NCBI RefSeq assembly: GCF_022842015.1
Contig: NZ_JALHQJ010000030.1
Location: forward strand, 1 to 36,991
Origin: Nitrosomonas sp.
GTDB taxonomy: Bacteria > Pseudomonadota > Gammaproteobacteria > Burkholderiales > Nitrosomonadaceae
Direction: 5' to 3'
DNA: 36,991 nucleotides
Under the pieces are notes generated by a model that did not search any database, had not been told where the DNA came from, and was given only the letters and a program-made list of their open reading frames with translations. A program made the position numbers and the translations under genes. The first letter of the stretch is position 1, and each line of letters opens with the position of its first letter. Shown here one piece after another: positions 18,848-27,315 of this stretch.

Positions 18848-20443
18848 ATGACTGACGACAGTTACGATACGCTCATTATCGGCAGCGGATTGGCCGGGTT
18901 CTCGCTGGCACTGCACTTAGCACAACACAAGAAAGTTTGTATTGTAACTAAACAGACCACCGAATCAGGAGCCAGTTCATGGGCACAAGGCGGCATAGCA
19001 GCAGCGCTATCAAATGATGACTCTCCATCGCAACACGTCCAAGACACCTTGATTGCCGGAGCCGGTTTGTGTGATGAAAGCATCACTCGATTCATCACCG
19101 AGAACGCAACTGATGCGATTCATTGGCTGATCAGTCAAGGTGTAAACTTTACCAGCGACCAAACAAATGAAACGGGCTACCATCTGACTCGAGAAGGAGG
19201 CCATAGCACACGACGAATTATTCATAGTGGTGATGCCACGGGCAAAGCCGTACAACAAGCTCTCATTCAGAAAATACGATCACACTCGAATATTACTGTT
19301 TTAGAACATCACATTGCTATTGATTTAATCATCGATTATAAATTGTATGATTCCGCAAAAAGCCAGAATAAACGATGCGTTGGTGCATACATTCTCGACA
19401 AGAGGAAAGATAAGGTATTGACTTTTGCTGCGCAAAATACCGTGCTGGCAACCGGAGGCGCCAGTAAAGTTTATCTCTACACCACTAATCCTGACACGGC
19501 CACCGGTGACGGTATTGCAATGGGTTGGCGAGCAGGCTGTGGAGTCGCCAATATGGAATTCATTCAATTCCATCCAACCTGTCTTTATCATCCTCACGCA
19601 AAATCATTTCTAATCAGTGAAGCTGTTCGTGGCGAAGGTGGCTTATTAAAGCTTCCAAATGGCGAACGTTTCATGCCCTGGCACGATCAACGTGCCGAGC
19701 TTGCCCCACGTGATATTGTGGCTCGTGCCATCGACTTTGAAATGAAGAAAAGGGGTTTGGATTGCGTTTATTTAGATATATCTCATAAGCCTGCCATTTT
19801 TTTAAAGGAACATTTCCCAACCATTTTTGCCCGCTGTTTGGAATTGGGTATCGATATTACTAAAGAACCGATCCCCGTAGTTCCTGCTGCTCACTATACT
19901 TGTGGCGGGGTGATCACCGATAAACATGGCAAAACCGATTTGAACAACCTATACGCCATCGGAGAAACCGCGCACACCGGATTACATGGCGCCAACCGTT
20001 TAGCCAGCAATTCGCTATTGGAATGCTTGGTGCTAGCCCAGGCTGCTGGAAGTGACATCATTAATCAACCCACAAATGAATTACCAAAACTTCCGGATTG
20101 GGATGAAAGTCGTGTCACAGACGCTGACGAAGAAGTTGTGATTGCACACAACTGGGATGAATTACGCCGTTTTATGTGGAATTATGTCGGCATTGTGCGC
20201 ACTACCAAACGGCTGCAACGAGCGCAGCACAGAATTGAGCTATTACGCGAAGAAATCAATGAGTACTACACCAACTTCCGTGTTACCAGCGATCTACTGG
20301 AATTACGCAATCTAGTGGATAGCGCCGATTTAATTGTGCAGTGTGCATTGCTGCGTCATGAAAGCCGCGGATTACACTATAGCAAGGATTATCCCGATAT
20401 ACTGCCACAGACAAAAAATACTGTGCTGAAAAAAGAAAACTAA
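18848..20443 (+). CDS. nadB: L-aspartate oxidase
   Basis: A 531-residue flavoprotein that oxidises L-aspartate to iminoaspartate, the first step of de novo NAD synthesis. The FAD motif is [28 protein letters not shown] and [22 protein letters not shown] are the succinate-dehydrogenase-like signatures; [16 protein letters not shown] and the C-terminal [18 protein letters not shown] complete the family pattern. The C-terminal helical domain extends to 20443. nadA and nadC are not adjacent. The preceding ribosome site is weak (AAAGA). Confidence 0.95.
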   Translation: MTDDSYDTLIIGSGLAGFSLALHLAQHKKVCIVTKQTTESGASSWAQGGIAAALSNDDSPSQHVQDTLIAGAGLCDESITRFITENATDAIHWLISQGVNFTSDQTNETGYHLTREGGHSTRRIIHSGDATGKAVQQALIQKIRSHSNITVLEHHIAIDLIIDYKLYDSAKSQNKRCVGAYILDKRKDKVLTFAAQNTVLATGGASKVYLYTTNPDTATGDGIAMGWRAGCGVANMEFIQFHPTCLYHPHAKSFLISEAVRGEGGLLKLPNGERFMPWHDQRAELAPRDIVARAIDFEMKKRGLDCVYLDISHKPAIFLKEHFPTIFARCLELGIDITKEPIPVVPAAHYTCGGVITDKHGKTDLNNLYAIGETAHTGLHGANRLASNSLLECLVLAQAAGSDIINQPTNELPKLPDWDESRVTDADEEVVIAHNWDELRRFMWNYVGIVRTTKRLQRAQHRIELLREEINEYYTNFRVTSDLLELRNLVDSADLIVQCALLRHESRGLHYSKDYPDILPQTKNTVLKKEN

Positions 20444-20559
20444 GTTACTCCCAACAAAAACCAAAAGCGTTCAGCCGGATCAACGTGTACAGTTGTCAGC
20501 CTCCGATCACGTGCGTTACACTCATAACCCTATCTATCACAACATCCCTTCACTGAGCA

Positions 20560-21027
20560 ATGCAAACCCACTGGAGCAACCCAAACGTTGTTAAATGGTG
20601 CCAATACTTACTCGATAGTTACACGCATTGGATCAAGCTGGAACTGATCGAACGCACCGGCACGACACTGCAACAAACCGAGCGATTATTCAACAGTACG
20701 TTTGTCGTGGCATCTCATGGCATGGAAGACGATCCCATATTAAATTACGGCAATCAAGCAGCTCTCAATTTATGGATGATGAACTGGCAGCAATTCACAC
20801 AAACACCCTCGCGCCTCACAGCCGAACCACCTAACCGTGACGAACGTGCGCGCATGCTAGAACAAGCCAAAACACAGGGGTATATTTCTGATTATCGCGG
20901 CATAAGAATTTCCAGCACAGGAAAACGTTTCCTGGTTGAGCAAGCCACCATTTGGAATATCCACAGACCTGACGGCACGACAATTGGACAAGGCGCTACG
21001 TTTTCTAGTTGGAAACACTTGGACTAA
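20560..21027 (+). CDS. MEKHLA-domain protein
   Basis: A 155-residue single-domain protein. The blocks VVASHGMEDDPILNYGNQAALNLW, PSRLTAEPPNRDERA, YRGIRISSTGKRF and QATIWNIHRPDG match bacterial stand-alone MEKHLA domains, a PAS-related fold first named in plant HD-ZIP III proteins. The ligand and role are unknown. It sits 116 bp after nadB and 90 bp before the tRNA-Ser, and is the last host-type gene before the prophage. Confidence 0.8.
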   Translation: MQTHWSNPNVVKWCQYLLDSYTHWIKLELIERTGTTLQQTERLFNSTFVVASHGMEDDPILNYGNQAALNLWMMNWQQFTQTPSRLTAEPPNRDERARMLEQAKTQGYISDYRGIRISSTGKRFLVEQATIWNIHRPDGTTIGQGATFSSWKHLD

Positions 21028-21117
21028 ATTCAACTTCTTCAAACCTATTCAGCGTAAAACAAATTTGCCCGAAACCACGAACTGGTTTATTCTTTGCCCC
21101 CTGCTTATCAGCAGCCT

Positions 21118-21209
21118 GGAGAAGTGACCGAGTGGCTTAAGGTGCACGCCTGGAAAGCGTGTGTACGGCTCAAACCGTACCGCGGGTTCGAATCCCGCCT
21201 TCTCCGCCA
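21118..21209 (+). tRNA. tRNA-Ser(GGA)
   Basis: A 92-nt tRNA with acceptor GGAGAAG/CTTCTCC, anticodon loop CTGGAAA with anticodon GGA, the long variable arm of class II tRNAs (GTACGGCTCAAACCGTAC), T-arm GCGGGTTCGAATCCCGC, discriminator G and encoded CCA. It lies at the junction of host genes and phage genes, so its 3' half is a likely phage attachment site. Confidence 0.97.
21178..21209. other. Putative attachment core in the 3' end of tRNA-Ser
   Basis: The T-arm and acceptor 3' end of tRNA genes are classic tyrosine-integrase targets. Here host genes stop and minus-strand phage genes begin 152 bp past the tRNA. The exact core cannot be set because the second copy is not in the window. Confidence 0.45.
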
Positions 21210-21255
21210 GCATATCTATATAAAACAATGAGTTGTAATATATCAGCGTACCGCA

Positions 21256-21306
21256 TTTAGGCATATTTAGTCATGTTTTAGCATAGTTTGGTCAGCTTTT
21301 TGGTCA
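21256..21306 (+). repeat. Five helically spaced TTTRGNCA-like repeats, possible integrase arm sites
   Basis: TTTAGGCA (21256), TTTAGTCA (21266), TTTAGCA (21277), TTTGGTCA (21287) and TTTGGTCA (21299) recur every 10-12 bp on one strand, starting 47 bp after the tRNA-Ser CCA. Direct repeats of this kind beside tRNA 3' ends are typical of arm-type binding sites of integrases. The function is inferred from position and spacing. Confidence 0.5.
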
Positions 21307-21360
21307 ACATTTTAACTTTAAGCAATAGCCACAGCATTAGGCGTTATTTAGGGAATAAAT

Positions 21361-21810
21361 TTAAACTATCTGACCTGACAATATACCCGCTTTGCGTGCC
21401 GCCACATCGGTCGCAACACCTGCAGCATTGATGGCCGTAAGAGTGTATTCAATTACATTCTGAATCGATTCCAGATTGAGATCCACTTCGGTCGTTCTTG
21501 GATCGTCTAAAATTGACCAGAAATCATCGATAACTGGATCGGCTTGCCTTAGTTCTTTAGCTTTGATGCGTTCTGGTGATGTAAATAGCAATTTAAACTT
21601 TATTACACCTACAGTTGGCAGAACTTCCGCTTCCGTGCCAATATTAGACTCACCGGCAGACCAAACATCATCGTCAAATACCCAACCGGCCTCAACAGTA
21701 TTTGGAACTTCCTCGAATTGCGCAGCAATATCAGGATGGAAGTATTCAGCCGGATCGCCATCAACAACGTCAACGGCTACATTATTAACCAATCTCGCAA
21801 ATTTACTCAT
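21361..21810 (-). CDS. Phage tail-associated protein (fibre-assembly-like), unknown family
   Basis: A 149-residue protein at the distal end of the tail-gene run. It begins MSKFARLVNNVAVDVVDGDPAEYFHPDIAAQFEEVP, a style common in small proteins encoded next to tail fibres of Myoviridae-like prophages, and has a C-terminal helical part (ESIQNVIEYTLTAINAAGV). Predicted role is fibre tip or chaperone, by position only. It overlaps the preceding small Cys-rich gene by 8 bp. It is the last phage gene before the tRNA-Ser boundary. Confidence 0.65.
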   Translation of the reverse strand: MSKFARLVNNVAVDVVDGDPAEYFHPDIAAQFEEVPNTVEAGWVFDDDVWSAGESNIGTEAEVLPTVGVIKFKLLFTSPERIKAKELRQADPVIDDFWSILDDPRTTEVDLNLESIQNVIEYTLTAINAAGVATDVAARKAGILSGQIV

Positions 21811-21985
21811 TATTTGGGCTCACTTTTAGTTTGTATTCACCGCACCATCCGCTATCAAGCATTACCGGAAAGTGCGAATAAACTTGATCTCCAACAGCAA
21901 CCGGAACGGCTGGATGTCTACGACAAACCCCCGTTTCTTCGTCTATTGCCAAAAAAAACCGGCATGATTTGCAGTTTTCTTCCAT
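21803..21985 (-). CDS. Small Cys-rich phage protein (zinc-ribbon-like)
   Basis: A 60-residue protein with CKSCRFF near the N-terminus, then CRRHP and WCGEYK. Four Cys (CxxC plus two single Cys with an adjacent His) could bind zinc. The ATG at 21985 lies just past the stop of the Gly-rich gene; a GTG three codons earlier is an alternative. No function can be assigned. Such small metal-binding proteins occur next to tail-fibre genes in several prophages. Confidence 0.65.
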   Translation of the reverse strand: MEENCKSCRFFLAIDEETGVCRRHPAVPVAVGDQVYSHFPVMLDSGWCGEYKLKVSPNNE

Positions 21986-21987
21986 AG

Positions 21988-22932
21988 TTACCACTCAATG
22001 ATGACCACACCTGGGCCGCCAGGTGCGCCACCGGCTCCGCTACTAGCGCCACCGCCACCGCCGCCGATCCCACCTTTGCCGCCTGGGTTGCCAGAAGATG
22101 AACCGCCGCCTCCACCTCCATCCCCTCCAGTTCCGCCGCCCGTTCCAGAGCCAGTGTTACAACCGCCACCAGAACCAGGTCCACCCTTTCCACCACCGCT
22201 TGCTGCTGGACCACCGCCACCGGTAAAGCAATCAAAAGGAAATCTTATTGATGCATTGATTGGATTAATGCCGCCCGAAGTATTGTTTACAGGTGCTCTT
22301 ACGCCAGATATGTCTGGCCCACCATCGCCAGTTGAAATTAAACTGCTGAAAGGGCTTGCGCCACCAGTTGACGAGGTTCCTGTGCTTCCGCCCCCCACGC
22401 CCCCGCCGCCAGATGGCCCGGCGCCAGACTTGCCGCCTTTACCCAATTGAGAGCCAGCGCCGCCTCCACCACTTCCCGCAGCCGCGCCGGATGCACCACC
22501 ATCCGCTTGAAAATCACCGCCAGTACCGGATCCACCTGTCGCCGAAGCTGTTCCAGCACTTGCCCCTCCGCCGGTTGCTGATATCAAGGAATCGAATGAA
22601 CTGGTTCCACCCGCTGTGGGTGAGGCGCCGCCAGTGCCCCCGGCTCCAACAGTAACCGTGTAGCTATCGCCAATAGTGAGATCAAATTCTCCGTGCGCGT
22701 ATCCGCCGCCACCGCCACCAGCGCCAGAGTCTCTACCTCCGCCGCCACCGCCAACAACGCGAACACGCACCTTTGCAGCGGGGGCAACAAAGTTACCTGA
22801 CGCACCAAAAACTTGCCACAATCCGCTCCCGAATTCGCCCAAGTAACCGGCTCCAACGGCTTTGGTTGCGTTAACCAGACTGCTTTCCGCTGCAGACCCG
22901 CCGCTTCCACCCTCACCGCTTAGAAATCTCAT
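21988..22932 (-). CDS. Glycine-rich phage tail fibre/tip protein
   Basis: A 314-residue protein. The first 70 residues resemble a small beta domain (GLWQVFGASGNFVAPA, then KVRVRVVGGGGGG). From there on Gly makes up a large share in GG and GGG tracts, with hydrophilic or aromatic breaks such as YAHGEFDLTIGDSYTVTVGAGG and a C-terminal GGPGVVIIEW. The pattern VTVGAGG...PGVVIIEW is typical of glycine-rich phage tail-tip domains, where polyglycine-II-like folds are known for some receptor-binding tips (e.g. in phage S16 adhesins). The ATG at 22932 has GGAGG 9 nt upstream. Likely receptor binding. Confidence 0.78.
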   Translation of the reverse strand: MRFLSGEGGSGGSAAESSLVNATKAVGAGYLGEFGSGLWQVFGASGNFVAPAAKVRVRVVGGGGGGRDSGAGGGGGGYAHGEFDLTIGDSYTVTVGAGGTGGASPTAGGTSSFDSLISATGGGASAGTASATGGSGTGGDFQADGGASGAAAGSGGGGAGSQLGKGGKSGAGPSGGGGVGGGSTGTSSTGGASPFSSLISTGDGGPDISGVRAPVNNTSGGINPINASIRFPFDCFTGGGGPAASGGGKGGPGSGGGCNTGSGTGGGTGGDGGGGGGSSSGNPGGKGGIGGGGGGASSGAGGAPGGPGVVIIEW

Positions 22933-22933
22933 C

Positions 22934-23254
22934 TTATGCAACCTCCTCAAAAGCCGTTACTCGCGCAATGCAAGTCGCGGTATCGGCATTTAAAACAACT
23001 CTTTCGCCTGGTCCAACTATCTCCCCAGTTAGCTTGTAGATGCCATGTGCAGGAATCACCATATTGTCAGCTTCTATCAGGTCAGCATTGGCCGGGGTTG
23101 CTGACGTGGAGATATAAACCTTCACGTGAGAATTGATTGCGCCAATATTCACAACGTTAATGCTGCAAGTCCTCACCTTTCCGGCGGCGACCACACCGGT
23201 ATCTTGGGGTGATCCGTTGGGCAATGTGCCTGACCATACTTTTCCTGATGCCAT
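22934..23254 (-). CDS. Small phage structural protein, unknown
   Basis: A 106-residue, probably all-beta protein (MASGKVWSGTLPNGSPQDTGVVAAGKVRTCSIN-type opening split over short strands, ending CIARVTAFEEVA). It overlaps nothing and lies between the collar-type fibre and the Gly-rich protein, whose ribosome site is within its last codons. A fibre connector or decoration protein is plausible by position; no family was recognised. Confidence 0.65.
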   Translation of the reverse strand: MASGKVWSGTLPNGSPQDTGVVAAGKVRTCSINVVNIGAINSHVKVYISTSATPANADLIEADNMVIPAHGIYKLTGEIVGPGERVVLNADTATCIARVTAFEEVA

Positions 23255-23270
23255 TTTTTGTAAGTCTCCG

Positions 23271-23969
23271 TTAAATATTGGCGAAATATAATCTACGCGC
23301 CAAGTTTCTGTTGGCGTCCAGATATGCGACCAATTCAGCCTGGGTAAGATACTGAGGATGCGGGTCAGCCGCCACTGCGTGCGCGGTCAGATCAGCATCG
23401 GCTGCATATTGCGGGTGAGGATCGGCAGCATTGGTGTGATCAGCCAGATCAGTATCCTTAGCGTACTGTGGATGCGGATCAGGATTGGCTAGATGCTCAT
23501 CCATCCGGTCCGTAACGTATTGATGTGTGGCAATTACGATGCTGTTATCCACGGTCAAGTTGATTGTGGCCGCATTGCTGGTTTCCACGATCAATCGATA
23601 AATGCTGTCTCGCGTCATGCCTTCGGGCAATACTGGCTTGGTTTCGGGCGCAGTATTGCCGACATAGATTGCGTTTCCAGCCTGATCATCAATTCTGAAT
23701 TCACGAATAGTAAAGCCGCCCACGTCAGGCGGGATAACCAGTTCAATGATGTACCAGGACGGATTGTCTTGATGCAAGGTAATTGAATTAATACCTGCTC
23801 GATAAACTTCATTCACCAGCGCTGTCGTTGATTTTGTGGGCGCCGGAATCGATCCGTTGCCGTCGCCCAGGGCTACGTCGCACAAGATAACGGGATCGCC
23901 GTTTACGGCGGCAGACGCCATCGCAGCAGCGCCAACATCGGTAAGTAGTGTGTAGTAAATATTACTCAT
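23271..23969 (-). CDS. Phage tail fibre protein with DPHPQY repeats
   Basis: A 232-residue tail fibre. The N-terminal domain (about 1-125: YYTLLTDVGAAAMASA, VALGDGNG, INSITLHQDNPSWYIIELVIPPDVGGFTIREF) is the phage tail-collar/fibre N-terminal domain that attaches to the baseplate. Three repeats of period about 19 follow, each ending DPHPQY (residues 164-169, 183-188, 202-207), which probably extend the shaft. The C-terminal residues are short (LARRLYFANI), so this chain may be a connector to which other tips bind. It starts 4 bp after the tail protein I gene. Confidence 0.85.
   Translation of the reverse strand: MSNIYYTLLTDVGAAAMASAAVNGDPVILCDVALGDGNGSIPAPTKSTTALVNEVYRAGINSITLHQDNPSWYIIELVIPPDVGGFTIREFRIDDQAGNAIYVGNTAPETKPVLPEGMTRDSIYRLIVETSNAATINLTVDNSIVIATHQYVTDRMDEHLANPDPHPQYAKDTDLADHTNAADPHPQYAADADLTAHAVAADPHPQYLTQAELVAYLDANRNLARRLYFANI
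23348..23503 (-). repeat. Tandem coding repeats (DPHPQY units) in tail fibre
   Basis: Three degenerate 57-60 bp units coding H-x-DPHPQY modules separated by about a dozen Asp/Ala/Thr-rich residues. They are protein-level repeats, not a CRISPR. Confidence 0.7.
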
Positions 23970-23973
23970 GATT

Positions 23974-24681
23974 TTATGGCTTCGGGTAAATTACGTTAAT
24001 CGTGACCACTGTCATTGCCGCACCAGTGTTCAGTTGCCAGGAATGCTCTGACGGTTGCGAGGCTGCAGGATAAATCGTTGCTGTTGCCCCGGCCATCATC
24101 GCCGCCCCTATGTAAGTTCTGTTTCTCCATGTTGTAAGTAGAGCAAAATAAAGAACTAATCGCGCCGGAATTATAGACCGCAGTATGGGCTCCATTTTTA
24201 TGATGTTTTCCCAATCAGTCTTGCTTGTATCAATCGATACTCTTACTCGGCTTGTAGGGTATTTTGTTGCGTCAGCGCGTGATAGCGGGGATAGTTCGTT
24301 TGGATAGGTTCCTGACTTATCCTGAGCCATTTGCTCAACAACAAAACCGCCTCTGAATAGCAATTGAAGGTATGTTTTTAGGAAGTGAAAGCCCCTGCCG
24401 TTCTTGTTTCGTGACTTCCAGGCTTTGTAGAGATACCGGGTTGCGGTTTCTTCATTCAAGCCATCGATCAGAGCAAGACCATCTACGTTTACCAGTTTTC
24501 GGATTAAATCCATGGAACCCAACTGGCCATTGCCGATAACGTTTGCATCGAAGGCTGTTGCAGCCATCATATCTTCAAACAGATCGATAAAAAGATTGCG
24601 CAAATCGTTTTCAACGGCATCAACAACAAAGCTATTCTTGAGCGGTTTTAGTTCGGGCAACTTGGCGTTTTTAAAATCCAT
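23974..24681 (-). CDS. Phage tail protein I (P2 gpI-like)
   Basis: A 235-residue protein following baseplate J, the order seen in P2-type phages (W, J, I, then fibre). The N-terminal region (LPELKPLKNSFVVDAVENDLRNLF) and LIDGLNEETATRYLYKAWKSRNKNGRGFHFLKTYL fit the tail protein I family, which joins the baseplate periphery to the fibres. The ATG at 24681 overlaps the J stop as TAATG, so it is coupled. The C-terminal half (from about 150) carries an Ala/Thr-rich segment unlike P2 gpI. Confidence 0.75.
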   Translation of the reverse strand: MDFKNAKLPELKPLKNSFVVDAVENDLRNLFIDLFEDMMAATAFDANVIGNGQLGSMDLIRKLVNVDGLALIDGLNEETATRYLYKAWKSRNKNGRGFHFLKTYLQLLFRGGFVVEQMAQDKSGTYPNELSPLSRADATKYPTSRVRVSIDTSKTDWENIIKMEPILRSIIPARLVLYFALLTTWRNRTYIGAAMMAGATATIYPAASQPSEHSWQLNTGAAMTVVTINVIYPKP

Positions 24682-26174
24682 TAGTTGCCCCACGCTGGCG
24701 GCAGCACATTAACGGCTGTGACAGTGACTGTCAGGCTATCGGCAGATACAAATCTCCATAATTCCGGCCTGTATTCACCCGCATATTCAGTGATACTTAC
24801 CGTGATATCAGCGTTTGCGTCTGATAAAGCCGGTATTTTTTCCTTTAGCAGCGAATAAACCCGCTTGTACAGTGGCTTGACAGTTCCGCGCCTCGAACCT
24901 GGCTGAGTTTCTCCGTATTCAGCTAAGATTGTTTCGATAATCTTCGACCGAACATCACTTGCAACATAGGCTGCAGATATCGTGGCCGTTATTGTCATCG
25001 GTATTTTCGATCTGACCGGCGTCATGAATTTAACCCGGTAACTATCGTCGGCAGCAAGAATAACGCTACGAATACCTTTCTGAGTGACCGTTAAATTAAC
25101 TTCACTAATAAACGTTGGCGTGACCGGCGATTCAGGATCGGGCTCTTCAAGAAAACTCTCGGTGCCATCAGCAGACACGCACGCCACAAAAATAGTATTG
25201 ATATTGTCAACGTCGGCGCCGCGTATGATTTCTTCGATCACTTCATTCCAGACTGACAGGAATTGGGTATTACTGTATGCGCGTCGTACCACAAAATCGA
25301 ATTCCCCCAGGAATACCGCATTGTGATTGTAGACGGAAGGGTACTTAACAAGATCGCGCAGAGTGGTCATGCTTGGCGGATTCTGCCCTTTTTCGAGAAG
25401 GGTATTCATGGTCATGTTAACCAACAATTCTTTGGGCGAATTCAGGTATTCAAATGAGAATGGCGAACCCGCCGTTGGCGATATCTCGCCCATGGTTCGA
25501 GAGATAGTCAATTTAATGACTTTGCCGTTTGCCGGTTGCACTCCAACAATGTCGGTCTGCCCGAAACGCACATAGATGCTTTGTCTGTCATCTGCTTCAA
25601 CGTGGAAAACGCGCTCACCTGGCCATGTATTCGTATATCGCTCACGGTAAACGTATTCTCCACTTGAATCGCTAACGGATATTCCGCTCAAATGGCTATC
25701 ATCGGTTGCGGCGGGTATCTCTATCGGATAGAAGGGAACGCTACCGGAAACAGTATGATTTACGATCTCGCGCTTCAATTGAATGGCATCCACCGTGCCA
25801 GTGGCACCCGCAGCTATAACGGCGGTAGTTTCGATGATGTAAGGCAACCCGGTAGAATCAATCACTGTTCTTCCGGTGTCCACCGTGAATGCGGTAGTGT
25901 TGTTATTTTTAACCGATAATCTGACACGCCCAGGGCTTGCTTTTCGTATCACTCCGCGCAACGCGGCATCCGCTAAAACGGTACCGTCACGCACCTTCTC
26001 AAACGGCTCTGCCATTGCGGTTTCAAGTTGAGAAGAAAACATCGCAAGCATAGCAGCCATGGCATCGAGGTTCTGGATTATGCGAGGATCACCGGCCTGA
26101 TAAAGCGCAGCGATATCAGGATAATTTGTTATCGAGTCAGCAATTGCTTTCTGGAAGTCTGATTTCGTGAGCAT
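24681..26174 (-). CDS. Baseplate J-like protein
   Basis: A 497-residue protein with baseplate J/gp47 features: an N-terminal helical part (FSSQLETAMAEPFEKVRDGTVLADAALRGV), a beta-rich middle, then the conserved ANPETIENV-like region replaced here by LRDLVKYPSVYNHNAVFLGEFDFVVRR and a C-terminal section with VRSKIIETILAEYGETQPG and LKEKIPAL. It is longer than P2 gpJ (about 302), in the range of larger J proteins of other phages. It forms wedge arms of contractile-tail baseplates. It starts 7 bp after the preceding gene. Confidence 0.82.
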   Translation of the reverse strand: MLTKSDFQKAIADSITNYPDIAALYQAGDPRIIQNLDAMAAMLAMFSSQLETAMAEPFEKVRDGTVLADAALRGVIRKASPGRVRLSVKNNNTTAFTVDTGRTVIDSTGLPYIIETTAVIAAGATGTVDAIQLKREIVNHTVSGSVPFYPIEIPAATDDSHLSGISVSDSSGEYVYRERYTNTWPGERVFHVEADDRQSIYVRFGQTDIVGVQPANGKVIKLTISRTMGEISPTAGSPFSFEYLNSPKELLVNMTMNTLLEKGQNPPSMTTLRDLVKYPSVYNHNAVFLGEFDFVVRRAYSNTQFLSVWNEVIEEIIRGADVDNINTIFVACVSADGTESFLEEPDPESPVTPTFISEVNLTVTQKGIRSVILAADDSYRVKFMTPVRSKIPMTITATISAAYVASDVRSKIIETILAEYGETQPGSRRGTVKPLYKRVYSLLKEKIPALSDANADITVSITEYAGEYRPELWRFVSADSLTVTVTAVNVLPPAWGN

Positions 26175-26181
26175 TTTTAAG

Positions 26182-27315
26182 CTATAGAATGTACAGCGGT
26201 CGTGCCGTTATCAACCCACCGTCCAATGGCAGTGTTTTGATAAAATTGTCATAATCCGAAAACACCCGCCCCGATGGAGCGCTTAGTTTGTACTGGATTA
26301 AACACATACTTGCGCCGATGTATGAGCTTGTGAGGCGATCATGAAAGTCCTGCATGGTATGCAGGAGGCCGGTAGCCGGATTGATTTCATCAAAGTCATC
26401 CCCCTGCCACTGCGCAAATTTCGGCAAGATCCCACTGAAGTCCTGGTAGTACCTTAGCGCGCCTTTTGGAGTTCCGCCTGATGCCACGGCATTGGTGGAA
26501 GCGTTCCAGTGAGTGTTGCTTGCACTTAACCAAACATGCTCGCTTTGCGCGTAATTCAGATACCAATCCTCTGCCAATTGCTTTGTTTGGTTGAGGTCAT
26601 GATAAACCGCCGTGTTTTTGAAGGCGGCTTTCAAATCCCTTACCATCTGAATACGACCTGCTTGCATACTTGCAATGGATTCAGGATTCAAGGAATGACC
26701 AAATGGTATCGTCACTGTGCCGTAGCTTGCTTCGCTCGTGCCAACAAACATAACATCCGGGTCATCGTCATACTTTTCAGCGACTGCGGCAAACCACTCT
26801 CTATGCCAATTCTGTATCATTGGATCGCTATATTGCAGAACATAACCCCTGCTGCCGCTACCTTGCCCCATGCCTGGTTCTATACCCAAACATCCGGCGT
26901 ATCTGGTATGCGCAGTCCCGGATCCAGTCCAGTTGCCTTGAACCTGCACCAAGTGCGCGGGAAGCAATAGACGCACGTCATCGCCAGCAGCTACATCAAA
27001 CTCGCGCTGCTGAAACATCAGGCCAGCCTTAACCCCGCGACTTCTCAGTTCATCGATCCTGCTATCCAGCTTTGCCCAGTCGTAAACTCCGGGCGAGGTC
27101 ACAATTTCACCGGCACTCAGTTCAAACTGCACGAATCTCCAATTAGGATTGCCGTCCAATTTAGATTTAAGACCACCGATGCCACCCCAACTAAATGCGC
27201 CAGCACTGTCGAGGTTGTTATAAGCGGATCGAGGAAATTTAATCCCGAATCCAGGTACAAAAACCTCTTTTCGATTAATCCGGCGACCTGGCCGTGAAAA
27301 CAGCCCGGCTGCCAT
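26182..27315 (-). CDS. Phage-encoded glycoside-hydrolase-like (TIM-barrel) protein
   Basis: A 377-residue protein coded between tail genes. The run GVYDWAKLDSRIDELRSRGVKAGLMF is characteristic of beta/alpha barrels of clan GH-A (GH5/GH42-type). NWHREWFAAVAEKYDDDPDVMFVGTSEASYG ends a strand with Glu195, the place of the acid/base in clan A. A second acid, Glu310 or Asp307-309, is a candidate nucleophile but is not confirmed by a motif. No signal peptide or membrane segment. Likely a virion-bound sugar-binding or polysaccharide-degrading protein; it could also be a non-catalytic barrel. It is coupled to the upstream gene by a TAATG overlap. Fold call is moderate, activity is inferred. Confidence 0.62.
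   Translation of the reverse strand: MAAGLFSRPGRRINRKEVFVPGFGIKFPRSAYNNLDSAGAFSWGGIGGLKSKLDGNPNWRFVQFELSAGEIVTSPGVYDWAKLDSRIDELRSRGVKAGLMFQQREFDVAAGDDVRLLLPAHLVQVQGNWTGSGTAHTRYAGCLGIEPGMGQGSGSRGYVLQYSDPMIQNWHREWFAAVAEKYDDDPDVMFVGTSEASYGTVTIPFGHSLNPESIASMQAGRIQMVRDLKAAFKNTAVYHDLNQTKQLAEDWYLNYAQSEHVWLSASNTHWNASTNAVASGGTPKGALRYYQDFSGILPKFAQWQGDDFDEINPATGLLHTMQDFHDRLTSSYIGASMCLIQYKLSAPSGRVFSDYDNFIKTLPLDGGLITARPLYIL

Noticed and set aside
21998..22450. Proline-rich plus-strand frame of 150 codons
   Set aside because: It is the reverse complement of the Gly-rich tail gene; GGN codons read backwards give Pro-rich text. No ribosome site and wrong strand for the module.
21998..23503. Repetitive DNA considered as a CRISPR array
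   Set aside because: Repeats are in coding frame (Gly tracts and DPHPQY units), irregular in length and without unique spacers; no cas genes.
26536..26970. 144-codon plus-strand frame antisense to the hydrolase-like gene
   Set aside because: Cys/His/Leu-rich shadow text, no ribosome site, no family.
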